Shown in pieces: positions 23,638 through 35,846 of a stretch of 64,000 bases of DNA. The stretch comes from Nelumbo lutea (Eukaryota; Streptophyta; Magnoliopsida; Proteales; Nelumbonaceae). The number at the start of each line of letters is the position of its first letter. Positions within the stretch are counted from its first letter, which is position 1. The translations under genes and the position numbers were made by a program. The stretch is taken from the NCBI GenBank assembly GCA_022828595.1, contig JAKGHH010000002.1, positions 77,100,383 through 77,164,382 on the forward strand. Direction: 5' to 3'. The notes under the pieces were generated by a model. The model did no database searches, was not told the DNA's origin, and worked only from the letters and a program-made list of their open reading frames with translations.

Positions 23638-25977
23638 CCACTTCTAGGAATCTATGTCCAACATAGCTTCCGCGTAAGTCACAGGATCCTCCTCACTAGT
23701 CAAGGTTTCCACAAGGTAACTATCCTGGTCATAACCATAATGGACTGGTGGCCTAGATACCCGAGTGGATCTTCTAAGTTGGTTACTACCTGGAACTTGT
23801 GGGACATCTGCCATTGCTCCTAAACTCTCCTCATCAAGAACAACTTCCTGACGATGGGTGTCTAGGATATAGTCGGTTTACAAGAATTGTGCATTTCGAC
23901 TGCAGAACACTTTTTGCTCACTTGAGTCATAGAATAGGTAACCTACAGAGCCTTTTGGGTAGCCTACAAATAGGCAACGACTGGTCTTTGATTCCAACTT
24001 GTCTGCACTCATTCTTTTAACGTATGCTGGACAACCCGAAATCTTCAAGTGTTTTACACTTAGTTTCTTTTCGGTCCAAAGTTTATATGGAGTATTCGAA
24101 ACCGATTTGGTTGGAACCCGATTCAGCACGTAAATCACAGTCTCTAATGCGTAACCCCAAAAGGATGTGGGTAACTCTGAGTGTATGAGAAGCGACCGGA
24201 CCATATCCAATAAGGTCCTATTCCTCCTCTCTGAAACACCGTTAAGTTGTGGTGTAGCAGGAGGAGCTAATTGTGATACTATCCCATTGTCCTTTAAGTA
24301 GTCCCTGAATTCATCAGAGAGATACTCGCCACCTCGATCAGATCGAAGGGCTTTAATTTCTCTCCCTAACTGTTTCTCGACCTCTTGTCTAAACTCTTTG
24401 AACTTTTCAAAGGATTCAGACTTGTGTCTCATTAGGTACACGTAACCATATCGTGAAAAATCATCTGTGAAGGTGATGAAATACACGTGTTGATTTCGTG
24501 TCCTAACACTCAGGGGACCACATACATCAGTATGTATTAGGTCAAGTGTGCTTGTACATCTTTCAGGCTTACCATTAAATGGTCGTTTCGTCATCTTGCC
24601 TTGTAGGCAAAGCTCACAGGTGGGAAGATCTTCTACAGTTAGAAAATCCAAAGGACCATCCTTTACCAACCTTTTGATTTGGTCAACACCGATGTCGCCA
24701 AGTCGGTAATGCCACAGACACATGGGATTAACTGTATCACGGGATCTCTTCTTGGGGATTTCAATTGACATAGTTTCGGTTATGTTAGTTTCTAGAGAAG
24801 GATGTAGAACATAGAGACCGTTCTCCAGTTCCCCGTATGCGATCAATCTGTTGTTTCTTTTAATAGTAATTGTATTACTAAAGAAGACAGAATAACCATC
24901 TGCACATAGTTTTGAGACAAAAATAAAATTTCTCCTTAAATTTTTGTACATAAAGACAATCTTTCAGTACAATTGTTCATTCTCTAAAAAGTAACTCCAC
25001 GGTTCCTATGGTCGTGACTGCAACAGTTGCAGTAGTCCCCAAATAGAGCATGATTCTCCTTCATTCAACATTCTGCTTACCTTGAACCCCTGCAGTGAGT
25101 TACACGCATGAGTTGAAGCCCCGGAGTCAATACACCATGACGCAGAAGCCACCAATAGATTGGTTTCTATAACACAAGTTTCGAAATTACCTTTCTTGGA
25201 TTCCAAGTAGGCAGGACAGTTCCTTTTCCAGTGGTCAGTCTTCTTGAAAAAGTGACAGGCATTTGATGCCTTGTCCTTTCTCTGTTTCTTGGGTTTGGCA
25301 GCCTTCTTCTCAGGCTTTCTCTTTGCCTTCATTTTCTTGCCCGATTTGCTAGTTTCAACAAGTGTGGCAATGGGCTCATCCTTTTTAATCAATTCTTCGG
25401 CCCTCTGCAACATATTGTTGAGTTCCTATAAGCTGACATTCAACTTGTTCATATTGTAGTTCATGATGAATGGATTAAAGGATGGAGGCAGAGAGTTGAG
25501 AATAGCATTGATCTGTGTTACCAGATCTAGCCTGGATCCAAGAGCCTCTAGTTCATTGATATAACCCATCATTCGGAGACAATGGTCGTGAACTTTTTGG
25601 CTCTTAGACATCTGCGCGGTCATGAACTGTTTGAAGACCTTCTGCCGAGTAGAACGATTCTGCTCTTCGTACATTGTCTTAAGACTATCCAATACATCTT
25701 TGGCAAGTTTGATCTGATCGAACTGCCTCTGAATTGGATTGTCCGAAGAAGCAATGATACAGCAGTGGGCAAGGGAGTTTTTCTCATACCATTCTTGGTA
25801 TTCTCGTCTATGGGTCTCAGAAGCCCTATTTCCCGGATGATCCGGGGCAGAATTCTTGGCTACCTTATCCAACTTTTCAAAGGTTAAGACCAACATAAGG
25901 TTCCTGTACCAGTCGGCATAGTTTGGGCCCTTAAGCTTGTTGTCGTCAAGAAGCTTTGCAAATGATCCGTTTGCCAT
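23638..25977 (-). pseudogene. gag, protease and integrase of copia element 1, broken
   Basis: The gag start is the ATG at 25977 ([19 protein letters not shown]). A frameshift or stop lies at about 25426. The zinc knuckle reads CHFFKKTDHWKRNC, so the second Cys is Phe and the Gly is Asp, and it probably does not bind zinc. Protease [14 protein letters not shown] is at about 25110-25150. Integrase (24951-23878) has the zinc residues ([17 protein letters not shown] with CELC), catalytic Asp in [20 protein letters not shown], and Glu in [11 protein letters not shown]. In-frame stops occur after RNAQFL (23878) and at a Trp codon near 23645. It is an old copy relative to elements 2 and 3. Confidence 0.88.
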
Positions 25978-27533
25978 TTTTTGTTAAAAGAGCAAACATC
26001 AGTCCACAACCTAATTTGATTCATGTTCATTTCATATATATGGATTTTAATCTATGATCCATTTCCATTTATTCATCTCTGAGATTTCCCTCCTTTCTCA
26101 GTGACGGAGACTACAGGTTGTCTCTGGAAATGTGGGAAATCACATAGGGTGCATGGAGCCAACTGTTTCAGCTGCATAACCCCACCACCTTTCTGTGAAG
26201 GATCATATCAACTCATCAAATGAGTTTTCCCTTTGGCCTCTGTCAGACAAGGTTCAGAGCCATTTTCAGGTAAACCTTTCTGTCCAGTGAGTGCTTACCC
26301 ATCATATTCGTGAACGCCAAGGTACCATGAGAGAGTTCCCATTTTCTACTGAAGCCCCTCCCACATCAGTTTATGACGCCCTATCATCTTATGAAACACT
26401 CAGACAAGCCCAACAACAAATGGATAGCCCATTTTCTGATGCGTTTCCTCATTACTGAAGGACCCATCCTTGTGCTAATGATGGAAGGCCTTTAGAGAGT
26501 TCATCATATGAATCTCCCTATCACATGCACTCATATTATCTGGAGGGAACCGATAATTACGCCCTAGTTTTATCTTTAGGTCAAACCAAAGTGGCTCCCA
26601 CTGACTTTCATAAAGCCAGATTTTGGTGGGCCTAAATCGGCTAGGGTTCCGCACGAGGCCATATGATGAGGTGTGGGGCCCACCACTGAGGGAGGTCATC
26701 CAATGACCAAAAGGCACACCATGGCAATGATGTGCATTCAGCCATGGTGTGCGCAAGAGCCACTGTCGATTATGCATGGACCAAGCACTTATGGCCCATG
26801 TACGTAGCACATCACACTTCCATACATCTCATGTAGGGATAAATTGATCCAATCAATTAATTATCTGTAAAGCCCATTTGAAGCCCATTTTAAATCCATA
26901 ATATTAATCGTTAATATTATCTAGGTATATGGGCCGAATGGTTCAGTCCATATAGCTTTATGTGTTAAGTGGGCTTTTAGCAGTTTTAACAATTTAAAAC
27001 TAGGCCTTTACAGGTTGGGCCGAATTAACCATTTAATTAAATATCATTCCTCAGGCCCAATAGTGGAAAAATTAGGGCTGACTTTCAGCCTTGATTAAAC
27101 CCTAGATTCGGTCCTAACAATTTTGAACCAATCTTGGTTCGAATGGGTCTAGGGTTTGATCTTTAATTTAATCTTTAATTCAAGAAAATAATCTGAAACT
27201 AAATACTGATAAAAGAAAACAACAATCAGTAAATCAGGGCTGTTCACACAATCAATCCTGCAAAACAAAGGTTAGATCACAGAATACAGTTTCACAAACT
27301 GCAAATCGCAGATGGCGATTCTCCCATCTGCGAAATCCTCTTCTCTGCGAAATCTCCCTTTCTGCGCTGCCATCTTCGATCCATGAATAGAAATCCTATT
27401 TCTATTAGTAATTACAACAGATCGAATACCTATACATTGAGTCTAGAAAATAAAAAAAAATTATTTACAGACCAAATGTGATAAATAAATCAAGAAGTTG
27501 CAAATCTTGCAGGTTCCCTGCGCAAACCAAGAT
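25978..27533 (-). other. Untranslated leader of copia element 1
   Basis: Non-coding sequence between gag and the truncated 5' LTR. It aligns by eye with the leaders of elements 2 (34052-35846) and 3 (39457-41131), including the pyrimidine-rich TTTTGCAG acceptor-like motif (plus-strand ctgcaaaac near 27257). The primer binding site expected at its start is missing because the leader joins directly to an internal LTR position near 27533. Confidence 0.75.
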
Positions 27534-28130
27534 TTCGGCTGCCGGCAGTCTTGGTATCCATCAGTGAGAGAGCATCCCTGATCATTACCTTTGTCCGACA
27601 AAGGGGCTAATCTTGTCACTATGATCACACACTCAGATGTAGTCTCAGAGTGTCGCAATATACCCAAGTTTTGACCCCCACTAAGGATCTCACTGATTGA
27701 TACATCAACGACAGCCCAATCCGACACCTAGTGTAGTATCATAATCGAGGCTAGGGGTCGGGTGTAACTTTCTGATTTTGCCCATCAATCTCCAAGGTCC
27801 AGGGCAATACTAAAAATTTGGTCCAGTTCAAAGATTCAATTAATCCTACACTGTATGAGCCTAGGGTCTCACATGGCAGCTGAGACAAACAACCCCAACC
27901 GACTTGGTGGCACCATAGTGTCAGCCTTGTCAGGATAGGTCTCCCCAGACCAACCCACTGGCTGTGAACATTCTAAACTAACACAAGTCTCATTAAGTGT
28001 CCAGTTTAAGGGTATTATACAGAAAAATACCAAGGGAACATTAATCAAATATGTATCTTTATTCATTTACAATAAACTCATAAAGTACATCATTCTGATT
28101 GAAGCTAAGGGCATACAAAACTGTCTAACA
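27534..28130 (-). repeat. Truncated 5' LTR of copia element 1
   Basis: Only the outer 597 bp of the LTR remain. They match about 21600-22197 of the 3' LTR. Roughly 1.35 kb of LTR plus the primer binding site were lost, with the break between aaccaagatt (leader) and tcggctgcc (LTR). Confidence 0.85.
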
Positions 28131-28286
28131 GGTGGCCGTTTGAAACGCGGCTACCAAGCGTCAGATCCCAAGTCAGTCAGGTCCGCCGCCCTTGGATACG
28201 GACATCCTCGATGTCAGGTATGGTACGTTTGTTCAGTCTAGCGTCCTAGAGGTGAAGTGCTGGAGTGGTGAGCAAAATGAAGTCTT
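28131..28286 (-). repeat. Gypsy 5' LTR, part 2
   Basis: The first five bases (ggtgg) are the copia 1 target duplication. The rest continues the gypsy LTR (matching 10956-11105) up to gaagtctt, where copia element 2 begins. The outer 0.5 kb of this LTR is absent from the far side of element 2. Confidence 0.87.
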
Positions 28287-30228
28287 TGAAAAATGGTAGG
28301 ATCCATCCAATGGACGCCACAAAGGTGAAGGAATGGGTGGACGAATTTCAAAAATTTCCTACCTTCTCCCAATTGGGAATCATATTCCCTAAATTTAGAA
28401 TATATTATTCAAGGATCCTATTTGAACCATAATCAAACCAGATCTGTACCAAAAGGTAAGTGGGAGGAATATACCTGATCCGGAGAAGCACTATCTCCCA
28501 AAGTTGGTGTTCACACCCAAAGAACGCTCCAAGATCCGTTCCTGCTGAAGATGACACAGCTGTGGATGGAACAGAACCAGCAGGGTGCGTCCTACACACA
28601 GGATCCTTCACAAGAATCCTCTGGAAGAACTAAACACTATAACCTTTTTAGTCTTTCTTGCAAGACTGATGTCAAGAACAGATTTCTTGACTTTCTTTTC
28701 TTGCAAAGATCCAATCTTGCAATGGCAGATGGCGGCGGCAGGAGGAGAGAACCAAAACCAAAAAGCTGAACTGCTTTTTCTCTTTTCTGGAGAGTATGAG
28801 ATCTAATCTCAAAAATCGCAGAAGGTATTCCTTGTGTATCCAAAGGATGGTTCGAAATCTGATGTATTTTCTTAGGGTTTCTCCTCTTTTCTTCTTGATT
28901 AAGAAACCTCCTAATCAGGAGTTATCCCAATCCAAATCAGTATCTGGATAGAGGATCGTCTTAATCCTATATGTAGATAAAGTTAGTTTACTCCTGATCT
29001 TATCAGGAGGTTACCAGTTTCAAATCTGATTTGAATTTGGTCTCCCAGAGTGGATAAGGTTAAAAGCCCCATCCTTTTCACTAACATTAATCTCAGATTC
29101 GCCCCATCTTTTGGGTGATCATATCAGCCCAGCTCGTAATGGGCTTTTGACCCATTAAGTGTTCAGGGTGTAAGTAGTTTCCAATCTGTTGCTCAGTTGG
29201 GCTTCTGTGTATGGCGTGGGACCCAAGCATTGATCTACACACCAGTCACATGGGTTCGGCCCAGCCTTTAAAACAAGGCCCAGCCAAATTCACTGAAAAG
29301 CTCAATGAACCCCTTGAGTCCATCGTATGGACCCTATGGGCCCAACACTTACATTAAGTGGTCCCTGGGCCAAGCCATCTTATAAAAACCCAGGGACTAT
29401 GGGCAGGTGCAAGATTAGCCCATCAGGTATTATCCTAAATGGTCTTACACTTAACCTCTTAGCCCTTAATGATCAAGCACTGCCCGACAAGACCTCTCCC
29501 TCGGCTGCAAGGAACAACGCCGCACCTCCCTCTCACATGGATCCCGGGATTTAAAACCATTTGCAAACATTTTTGAAACCGTACATATAATATAAGTATA
29601 TTAATTTTGCAAAACAAAATGCCAACGATTGAAATCAACTGCCGGCAGTTTGGTTTCCATCAGAGAGAGTGCATTCCCGATCATTACCCTTTGTCCGACA
29701 AAGTGGCTGATTCTGTCACTATGACCACCCACTCAGATGAATTCTCAAACTGCCCCAACATACCCAGGTTTTGATCCCCGCTAAGGATCTCACTGATTGG
29801 CATATCAAAGGTGGCCTGATCCAGCACCTAGTGAAGTGTCATAATCGAGTCTAGGGGTCAGGTGTAACTTTCCAGTTTTGCCCATCTATCTCCAAGGTCC
29901 AGGGCAAGACTGGAAATCTGGTCCGGTTCAAGGATTCAAGTAATCCCATACTGCATGTGCCTCGGGTCTTACCCTGATGGCTGAGACAGGCCATCCCAAC
30001 AATTGGTAGCACACCAGCATCAGCCTTGGTAGGATAAATCTCCCCAGACTTATCCAATGGATATGAACATTTAAAACTAACATGAATCTCTATAAATGTC
30101 CAGTTTTAGGGTTTTACACAGAATTAAACCAAACAACATGAATCAAAAACATGCACTTTATTTATTTCCACTAAATAACAAGTACATCAAATTGGATTGA
30201 AGCTAAGGGCATACAAAACTGTCTAACA
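28287..30228 (-). repeat. 3' LTR of copia element 2 (1942 bp)
   Basis: Begins TGAAAAATGGTAGGATCC and ends GTCTAACA. It shares several derived variants with the LTR at 35847 (for example gccccatccttttcactaac), so the two LTRs are close relatives, although the first 150 bp differ at many sites. Confidence 0.9.
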
Positions 30229-31626
30229 GCTTCCGCTTGCACTTAGGTCCAATCCGGTACAAGCCGGAGTCCCATACTTTCCACGTGTTTCTCAAACACC
30301 TTCTAGGTCAATGGCTTAGTCAATGGGTTTGCCACATTGTCCACTGATGCTACCTTCTGAATTAGAATGTCCCCTCTACGAACGATCTCCCACAGTACAT
30401 GGTACTTCCTCTCGATGTGCTTTGACTTCGAGTGAGCCCGAGGCTCTTTAGCCTGGGCGATCGCTCCATTGTTGTCACACAACAACGGGATGGGTGATGT
30501 GCTGGATGGGGCCAGTCCTAATTCGTGAATGAACTTCTTCATTCACACGGCTTCCTTGGCAGCGTCACTTGTGACAATGTACTCAGCTTCAGTTGTGGAG
30601 TCTGCCGTGGACCCCTGTTTGCTGCTTTTCCAGCAAACAGCACACGATCCTATCATGAAAACATACTCAGATGTAGACTTTCTATCATCTGGATCCGACA
30701 TGAAATCAACATCGGTATACCCCAGAACTTGTAGTGAACTACCATCAAATACCAGACAAAAACTCTTTTGTCCTTCGAAGGTATTTAAGTATGTTCTTCA
30801 CAGCAGTCCAATGCTCTTGCCCTGGGTTAGCCTGGAATCTGCTTACCACACTCACCGCCTGAGCTATGTCCGGGCGAGTGCACAGCACGGCATACATGAT
30901 GCTCCCTACGGCTAAGGCATAGGGAACGTCTCTCATGCCCTCAATCTCCTCAGAAGTCTTGGGAGACATCTTCTTGGAGAGAGTGACTCCATGCCTAAAA
31001 GGAGCGTTTCTTTTCTTGGAGTTCTCCATGTTTTATCTTTTGACAGTTTTGTCAATGTAAGCAGCCTGTGATTATTCAATTATCCATTTCGATCAATCTC
31101 TATAGAGTCGAAGACCCAGTATGTATGAAGCTTCTCCAAGATCTTTCATGGAGAACTGCTGTGATAGCCATACCTTGACCGAAGTCAACATTCCTACATC
31201 ATTCCCAATGAGTAGGATATCGTCCACATACAACACCAAAAAGGTGATCTTATCCCCACTGAACTTCCTGTAAACACAGGGTTCATCCGGATTCTGCTCA
31301 AAGTCAAACGTTTTGACTGCAGAATCAAAACGGATGTTCCAACTCCTAGAAGCCTGCTTAAGTCCATATATGGATCTATTAAGTTTACATACCATGTGTT
31401 CCTGACCAGCAGCAATGAAGCCTTGCGGTTGCTGCATGTAGATATCTTCACTAAGATCTCCATTCAGGAACGCAGTTTTGACATCCATTTGCCAAATGTC
31501 ATAGTCATGGTACGCTGCTACAGCTAGCAGGATCCTAATGGATTTAAGCATGGCCACGGGCGAAAAGGTTTCCTCATAGTCGATGCCTTCTTTCTGAGTA
31601 TACCCTTTCGCCACCAAACGAGCCAA
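30229..31626 (-). pseudogene. RT and RNase H of copia element 2, broken
   Basis: From 31626 the minus strand encodes [39 protein letters not shown] and the catalytic [15 protein letters not shown], then [14 protein letters not shown] before a TGA near 31093, where relatives have CGA. After decayed sequence, [18 protein letters not shown] residues follow (31029-30745), a one-base shift near 30775, and RNase H residues (IPLLCDNNGAIAQAKEPRAH, 30542-30303). About 60 nt of the RT N-terminus present in relatives (YKWIYKRK to ETFKA) are deleted at 31620-31640, which separates this frame from gag-integrase. Confidence 0.88.
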
Positions 31627-31639
31627 TTGCTTTTACCCC

Positions 31640-34051
31640 GGAGGGCGGATCTATTAGAGTCCAGACTCCATTGGTCTCCATTGAGTCCATTTCAGTTCTC
31701 ATGGCCTCCACCCACTTCTGGGAGTCTATGTCTAACATAGCTTTCGCATAAGTCACGGGATCCTCTTCACTAGTCAAGGTTTCCACCAGGTAACTATCCT
31801 GGTCATAGCCATATCGGACTGGTGGTTTGGATACCCGGGTGGTTCTTCTAGGTTGGTCATTACCTGGAATTTGTGGGACATCTCCCACTGCTCCTGAGCT
31901 CTCCTCATCAAGAACTATTTCCTGACAATGGGTGTCCAGAATGTAATCGGATTCTAAGAATTGGGCGTTTCGACTGCAGAACACTTTCTGCTCACTCGGG
32001 TCATAGAATAGATAACCCACTGAATCCTTTGGGTAGCCTATAAACAGGCAACGGCTGGTTTTAGATTCCAACTTGTCCGCACTTGTTCTTTTAACGTGTG
32101 CAGGACAACCCCAAATCTTCAAGTGTCTTACACTTGGCTTCCTTCCGGTCCAAAGTTCATATGGAGTTTTCGGAACTGATTTGGTTGGAACCCGATTCAG
32201 CACGTAGATAGCAGTCTCTAATGCGTATCCCCAAAAGGATGTGGGTAATTGTGAGCGTACGAGAAGCGACCGGACCATGTCCAACAAGGTCCTATTCCTC
32301 CTCTCTGAAACACCGTTGAGTTGAGGTGTAGCAGGAGGAGCTAGTTGTGACACTATCCCATTGTCCCTTAAGTAGTCCCTGAATTCGTCAGAGAGATACT
32401 CGCCACCTCGATCTGATCGAAGGGCCTTAATTTCTCTCCCTAACTGTTTCTCGACTTCCTGTCTGAACTCTTTGAACTTTTCAAATGATTCAGACTTATG
32501 TCTCATTAGGTACACGTAACCATATCGTGAAAAATCATCTGTAAAGGTGATGAAGTACACGTGTTGATTCCGTGTCCTAACACTCAGGGGACCACATACA
32601 TCAGTATGTATTAGGTCAAGTGTGCCTTCAGATCTTTCAGGCTTACCGTCAAATGGCCGCTTAGACATCTTACCTTGAAGGCAAGGTTCACAAGTGGGAA
32701 GATTTTCTACGGTTAGAAAATCCAAAGGACCATCCTTTACCAGCCTTGTGATTCGGTCAATACCGATATGGCCAAGTCGGTAATGCCAGAGGCACGTGGG
32801 ACTTACTGTATCACGATTCATTTTCTTGGGATTTTCGACCGACGTAGTTTCGGTTAAGTTAGTTTCCAGAGAAGGATGTAGAACATAGAGACCGTTCTCT
32901 AGTTCCCCGCATGCGATGAATTTATTATTCCGTTTAACAGTAATCATATTACTAAAATAAACAGTATATCCATCAGCACACAGTTTTGAAACAGAAATTA
33001 AATTTCTTCTCAAGTTCTGTACATAAAGACAATCTTTAAGTACAAGTATTCCTTCTTTAAAAACTAATTCTACTGTTCCTATTGCCGGTGCTGCAACACT
33101 TGCAGTTGTTCCCAAGAACAATGTCACTTCACCTTCACTCAACCTTCTGCTAACTTTGAACCCCTGCAGTGAGTTACACGCATGAGTTGAAGCCCCGGAG
33201 TCAACACACCAGGACACAGAAGTAACTAACATATTAGTTTCTATGACACAAGTTTCGATGTTACCTTTCTTAGATTCCAGGTAGGCAGGACAATTCCTCT
33301 TCCAGTGGCCGGTCTGCTTGCAGAAGTGACAGACATCAGATGCCTTGTTCTTCTTCTGCTTCTTAGGTTTGGCAGCCTTCTTCTGAGGCTTCTTTGCCTT
33401 TCTCTTTTTCTTGCCCGATTTGTTAGCTTCAGCAAGCATAACCACAGGCTCATCCTTCTTGAGTAAATCCTCGGCTCTCTGCAACATATTGCTGAGTTCC
33501 TGGACACTGACATTCAGCTTATTCATATTGTAGTTCATAGTGAACGCATTGAAGGAAGAGGGCAAAGAATTTAGGATGGCATCCACTTGCGTGCCAAGAT
33601 CTAGCCCGGATCCAAGAGCTTCAAGTTCGTTAATGTATCCCATCATCCGAAGACAATGGTCATGAACTTTCTGCCCTTTGGTCATCTGCGCGGTCATGAA
33701 CAATTTTAGGACCTTCTGTCGAGTAGAACGGTTCTGCTCTTCATACATTGTTCTTAGACTGTCCAATATGTCCTTGGCTAGTTCGATCTGATCGAACTGC
33801 CTCTGTATTGAGTTGTCTAATGAGGCAATGACAAAGCAGCGGGCTAGGGAGTTCTTATCCTCCCAATCTTGGTAGTCCCTCCTACGGGCCTCAGAAGCCC
33901 TATCACCCGGACGTTCCGGGGCAGGATTTTTCACCACCTTGTCTAACTTTTCGGAAGTTAGGACCAGCATAAGATTTCTGTACCAGTCGGCATAGTTTGG
34001 GCCCTTAAGCTTGTTATCGTCTAGAAGCTTTGCAAATTGACCGTTTGCCAT
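31640..34051 (-). pseudogene. gag, protease and integrase of copia element 2, one open frame but cut off from RT
   Basis: Starts at the ATG at 34051 ([19 protein letters not shown]) and stays open for about 800 codons. Domains: gag; zinc knuckle [14 protein letters not shown] (about 33295-33340); protease [14 protein letters not shown] (about 33165-33210); integrase zinc motif [13 protein letters not shown] with CEPC; catalytic Asp in HTDVCGPL and [12 protein letters not shown]; Glu in [11 protein letters not shown]. This is the best preserved coding unit of the family here. It ends just after GVKAIG, where a deletion shifts the frame before the RT, so the polyprotein is not complete. Confidence 0.9.
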
Positions 34052-35846
34052 TTTTTGATAAAACAACAAAATCATTAGTCCACAACCTTAGTTTGATTCA
34101 TGTTACCTACATAGATATGGCTTTTAATCTATGTTCCATTCCCATTTGTTCATCTCTGAGATTTCCCTCCTTTCTCAGTGACGGAGACGACGAAATGTCT
34201 CTGGAAATGTGGGAAATCACATGGGGTGCGTGAAGCCAACTGTTTCAGCTGCATAACCCCACCACCTTTCTATGACGGATCATATCCACTCATCAAATGA
34301 GTTTCCCTTTGACCTCTGTCAAACAAGGTTCAGAGCCATTTTCAGGTAAACCTTTCTATCCAGTGTGTGCATACCCATCATATTCAGGTTACGCCAAGGT
34401 ACCGTGATAGAGTTCCCATTTTCTGGTGAAGCCCCTCCCACATCGGTCTATGATGCCCCTATCATCTAATGAAACACTCTAACAGATCCAACAGCAAATG
34501 GATAGCCCAATTTTATGGTGTGTTTCCTCATTACTGATGGACCCATCATTGTGCTAATGATGGAAGGCCTTTAGAGAGTCCATCATATGGATCTCCCTAT
34601 CACATGCACTCATATTTGCTGGAGGGAACAAAATTACGCCCTATTTCTAATTTAGGTCAAACCAAAGTGACTCCCAATGACTTTCATAAAGTCAGATTTC
34701 TGGTGGGCCTTAAACGGCTAGGGGTTCCGTACGCATCCCTTTTCAAGGTTGTGGGGCCCACCAAGTAGAGAGGGGATCATCCGATGACCTTAAGGGATAC
34801 CATGACAATGATGTGCATTCAGCCATAGTGTGCTTAAGAGCCACTAACGAGTCAACATGGGCCAAGTACTTATGGCCCATGGTCACAGCACATCAAACAT
34901 CCAAACATCACATGTAAAGGAAGAATTGATCCAATCAATTAACTACTATAAAGCCCATTGAACAGCCCATCAAAAAACTTAAAGCATTAACAATTAATGT
35001 CTACTAGGTGTATGGGCTGAATCGCGGATAGCAGTTCGGCCCATACAGCTCATCTCACAATAATGGGCTTTTGCAGTTTTAACCCTTTAAAACTGGGCTT
35101 TACAGGTGGGCCGAATTAATCCCTGTAATTGAACATCAGATTTAGGAACAATAAGTGTGAGAAAATTGGACTGAAAACAGCCCTTTCGAACCCCAGATTC
35201 GGTCCAAACAGTTTTGGTCCAATCTAGTCCGAAATGGTCCAAAACTGATTTTCAATTCAAGAATTAATTATTGAAAGATCTGAAATTAATAGTTTTGATT
35301 TCAAACAAACACAAAACAATTATGGACTGTTCGCACCACCTGCAAAATAGAGGTTAATCACTAGGGTTGCAGTTTCACAAACTGCAAATCGCAGAGAACG
35401 ATGTCTCCATCTGCAAACCTCCAGCGCTGCCTTCTTCTTCCTTCTTCTTTAATCAAGAAAAAAAAACAGAAATCCTATTTCTATTAATTAATTACATTCT
35501 TGATCAAATTCTATATATTCAGTCTAGAAAAATAAAAAAAAAATTATTTACAAACCGAATATAAATAAATAGAAAGAAAAAGGGTGCGCAGACTATCTGC
35601 GCCAAAACTGCACTGCGATCTCCAGGTTCGAACAGTCCATTAAATCAAAATAAATAAAGAACAATTCTAAATAAATTTTGGATTTAAAAAAAATTAATTT
35701 CAGATCAATCGCCCTTAACAAGAAACAGTTTCTTGAAAAAGAAAACAATCTGCGCAAATCTTGAAAGAACACCTTCTATCCATCTGCGCAGGGTCAGATC
35801 TGATTTTCTTTTGGTTCAAGATTCGAACCTATGGCTCTAATACCAC
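34052..35846 (-). other. Untranslated leader of copia element 2
   Basis: About 1.8 kb between the 5' LTR and gag, without long open frames on the coding strand. It contains a pyrimidine-rich acceptor-like site (TTTTGCAG, ending at 35340 on the minus strand) conserved in elements 1 and 3. Confidence 0.8.
35828..35845 (-). promoter_or_regulatory. Primer binding site of copia element 2
   Basis: One base inside the 5' LTR the minus strand reads TGGTATTAGAGCCATAGG. It matches the initiator tRNA-Met complement (TGGTATCAGAGC) used by most plant copia elements, with one C-to-T change. Confidence 0.9.

Larger units (their letters stand above)
20253..28130 (-). mobile_element. Copia element 1 (subfamily A LTR), inserted in the gypsy 5' LTR, TSD ggtgg
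   Basis: Starts TGAAGGGATGAGAGATCC and ends CTGTCTAACA on the plus strand, flanked by the 5-bp duplication ggtgg (20248-20252 and 28131-28135). The gypsy LTR sequence continues perfectly across the insertion. Minus-strand order: truncated 5' LTR, leader, gag, protease, integrase, RT, RNase H, polypurine tract, full 3' LTR. The family looks Tork/Angela-like from its protein sequence and long LTRs (inference). The coding region has several stops and frameshifts. Confidence 0.93.
10575..28286 (-). mobile_element. Tat-lineage Ty3/gypsy retrotransposon, decayed, interrupted by copia element 1
   Basis: Order on the minus strand: partial 5' LTR (28286-28136 and 20252-19872), primer binding site, gag, protease, RT, RNase H, a second RNase H domain, integrase, then an opposite-strand gene and the 3' LTR (11606-10575). 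The dual RNase H and the extra ORF between pol and 3' LTR mark the Tat lineage. The element is dead: most of the RT palm is deleted, the last integrase acidic residue is replaced and several stops are present. About 0.5 kb of the outer 5' LTR is missing beyond 28286, so no element-level target duplication can be tested. Confidence 0.88.
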
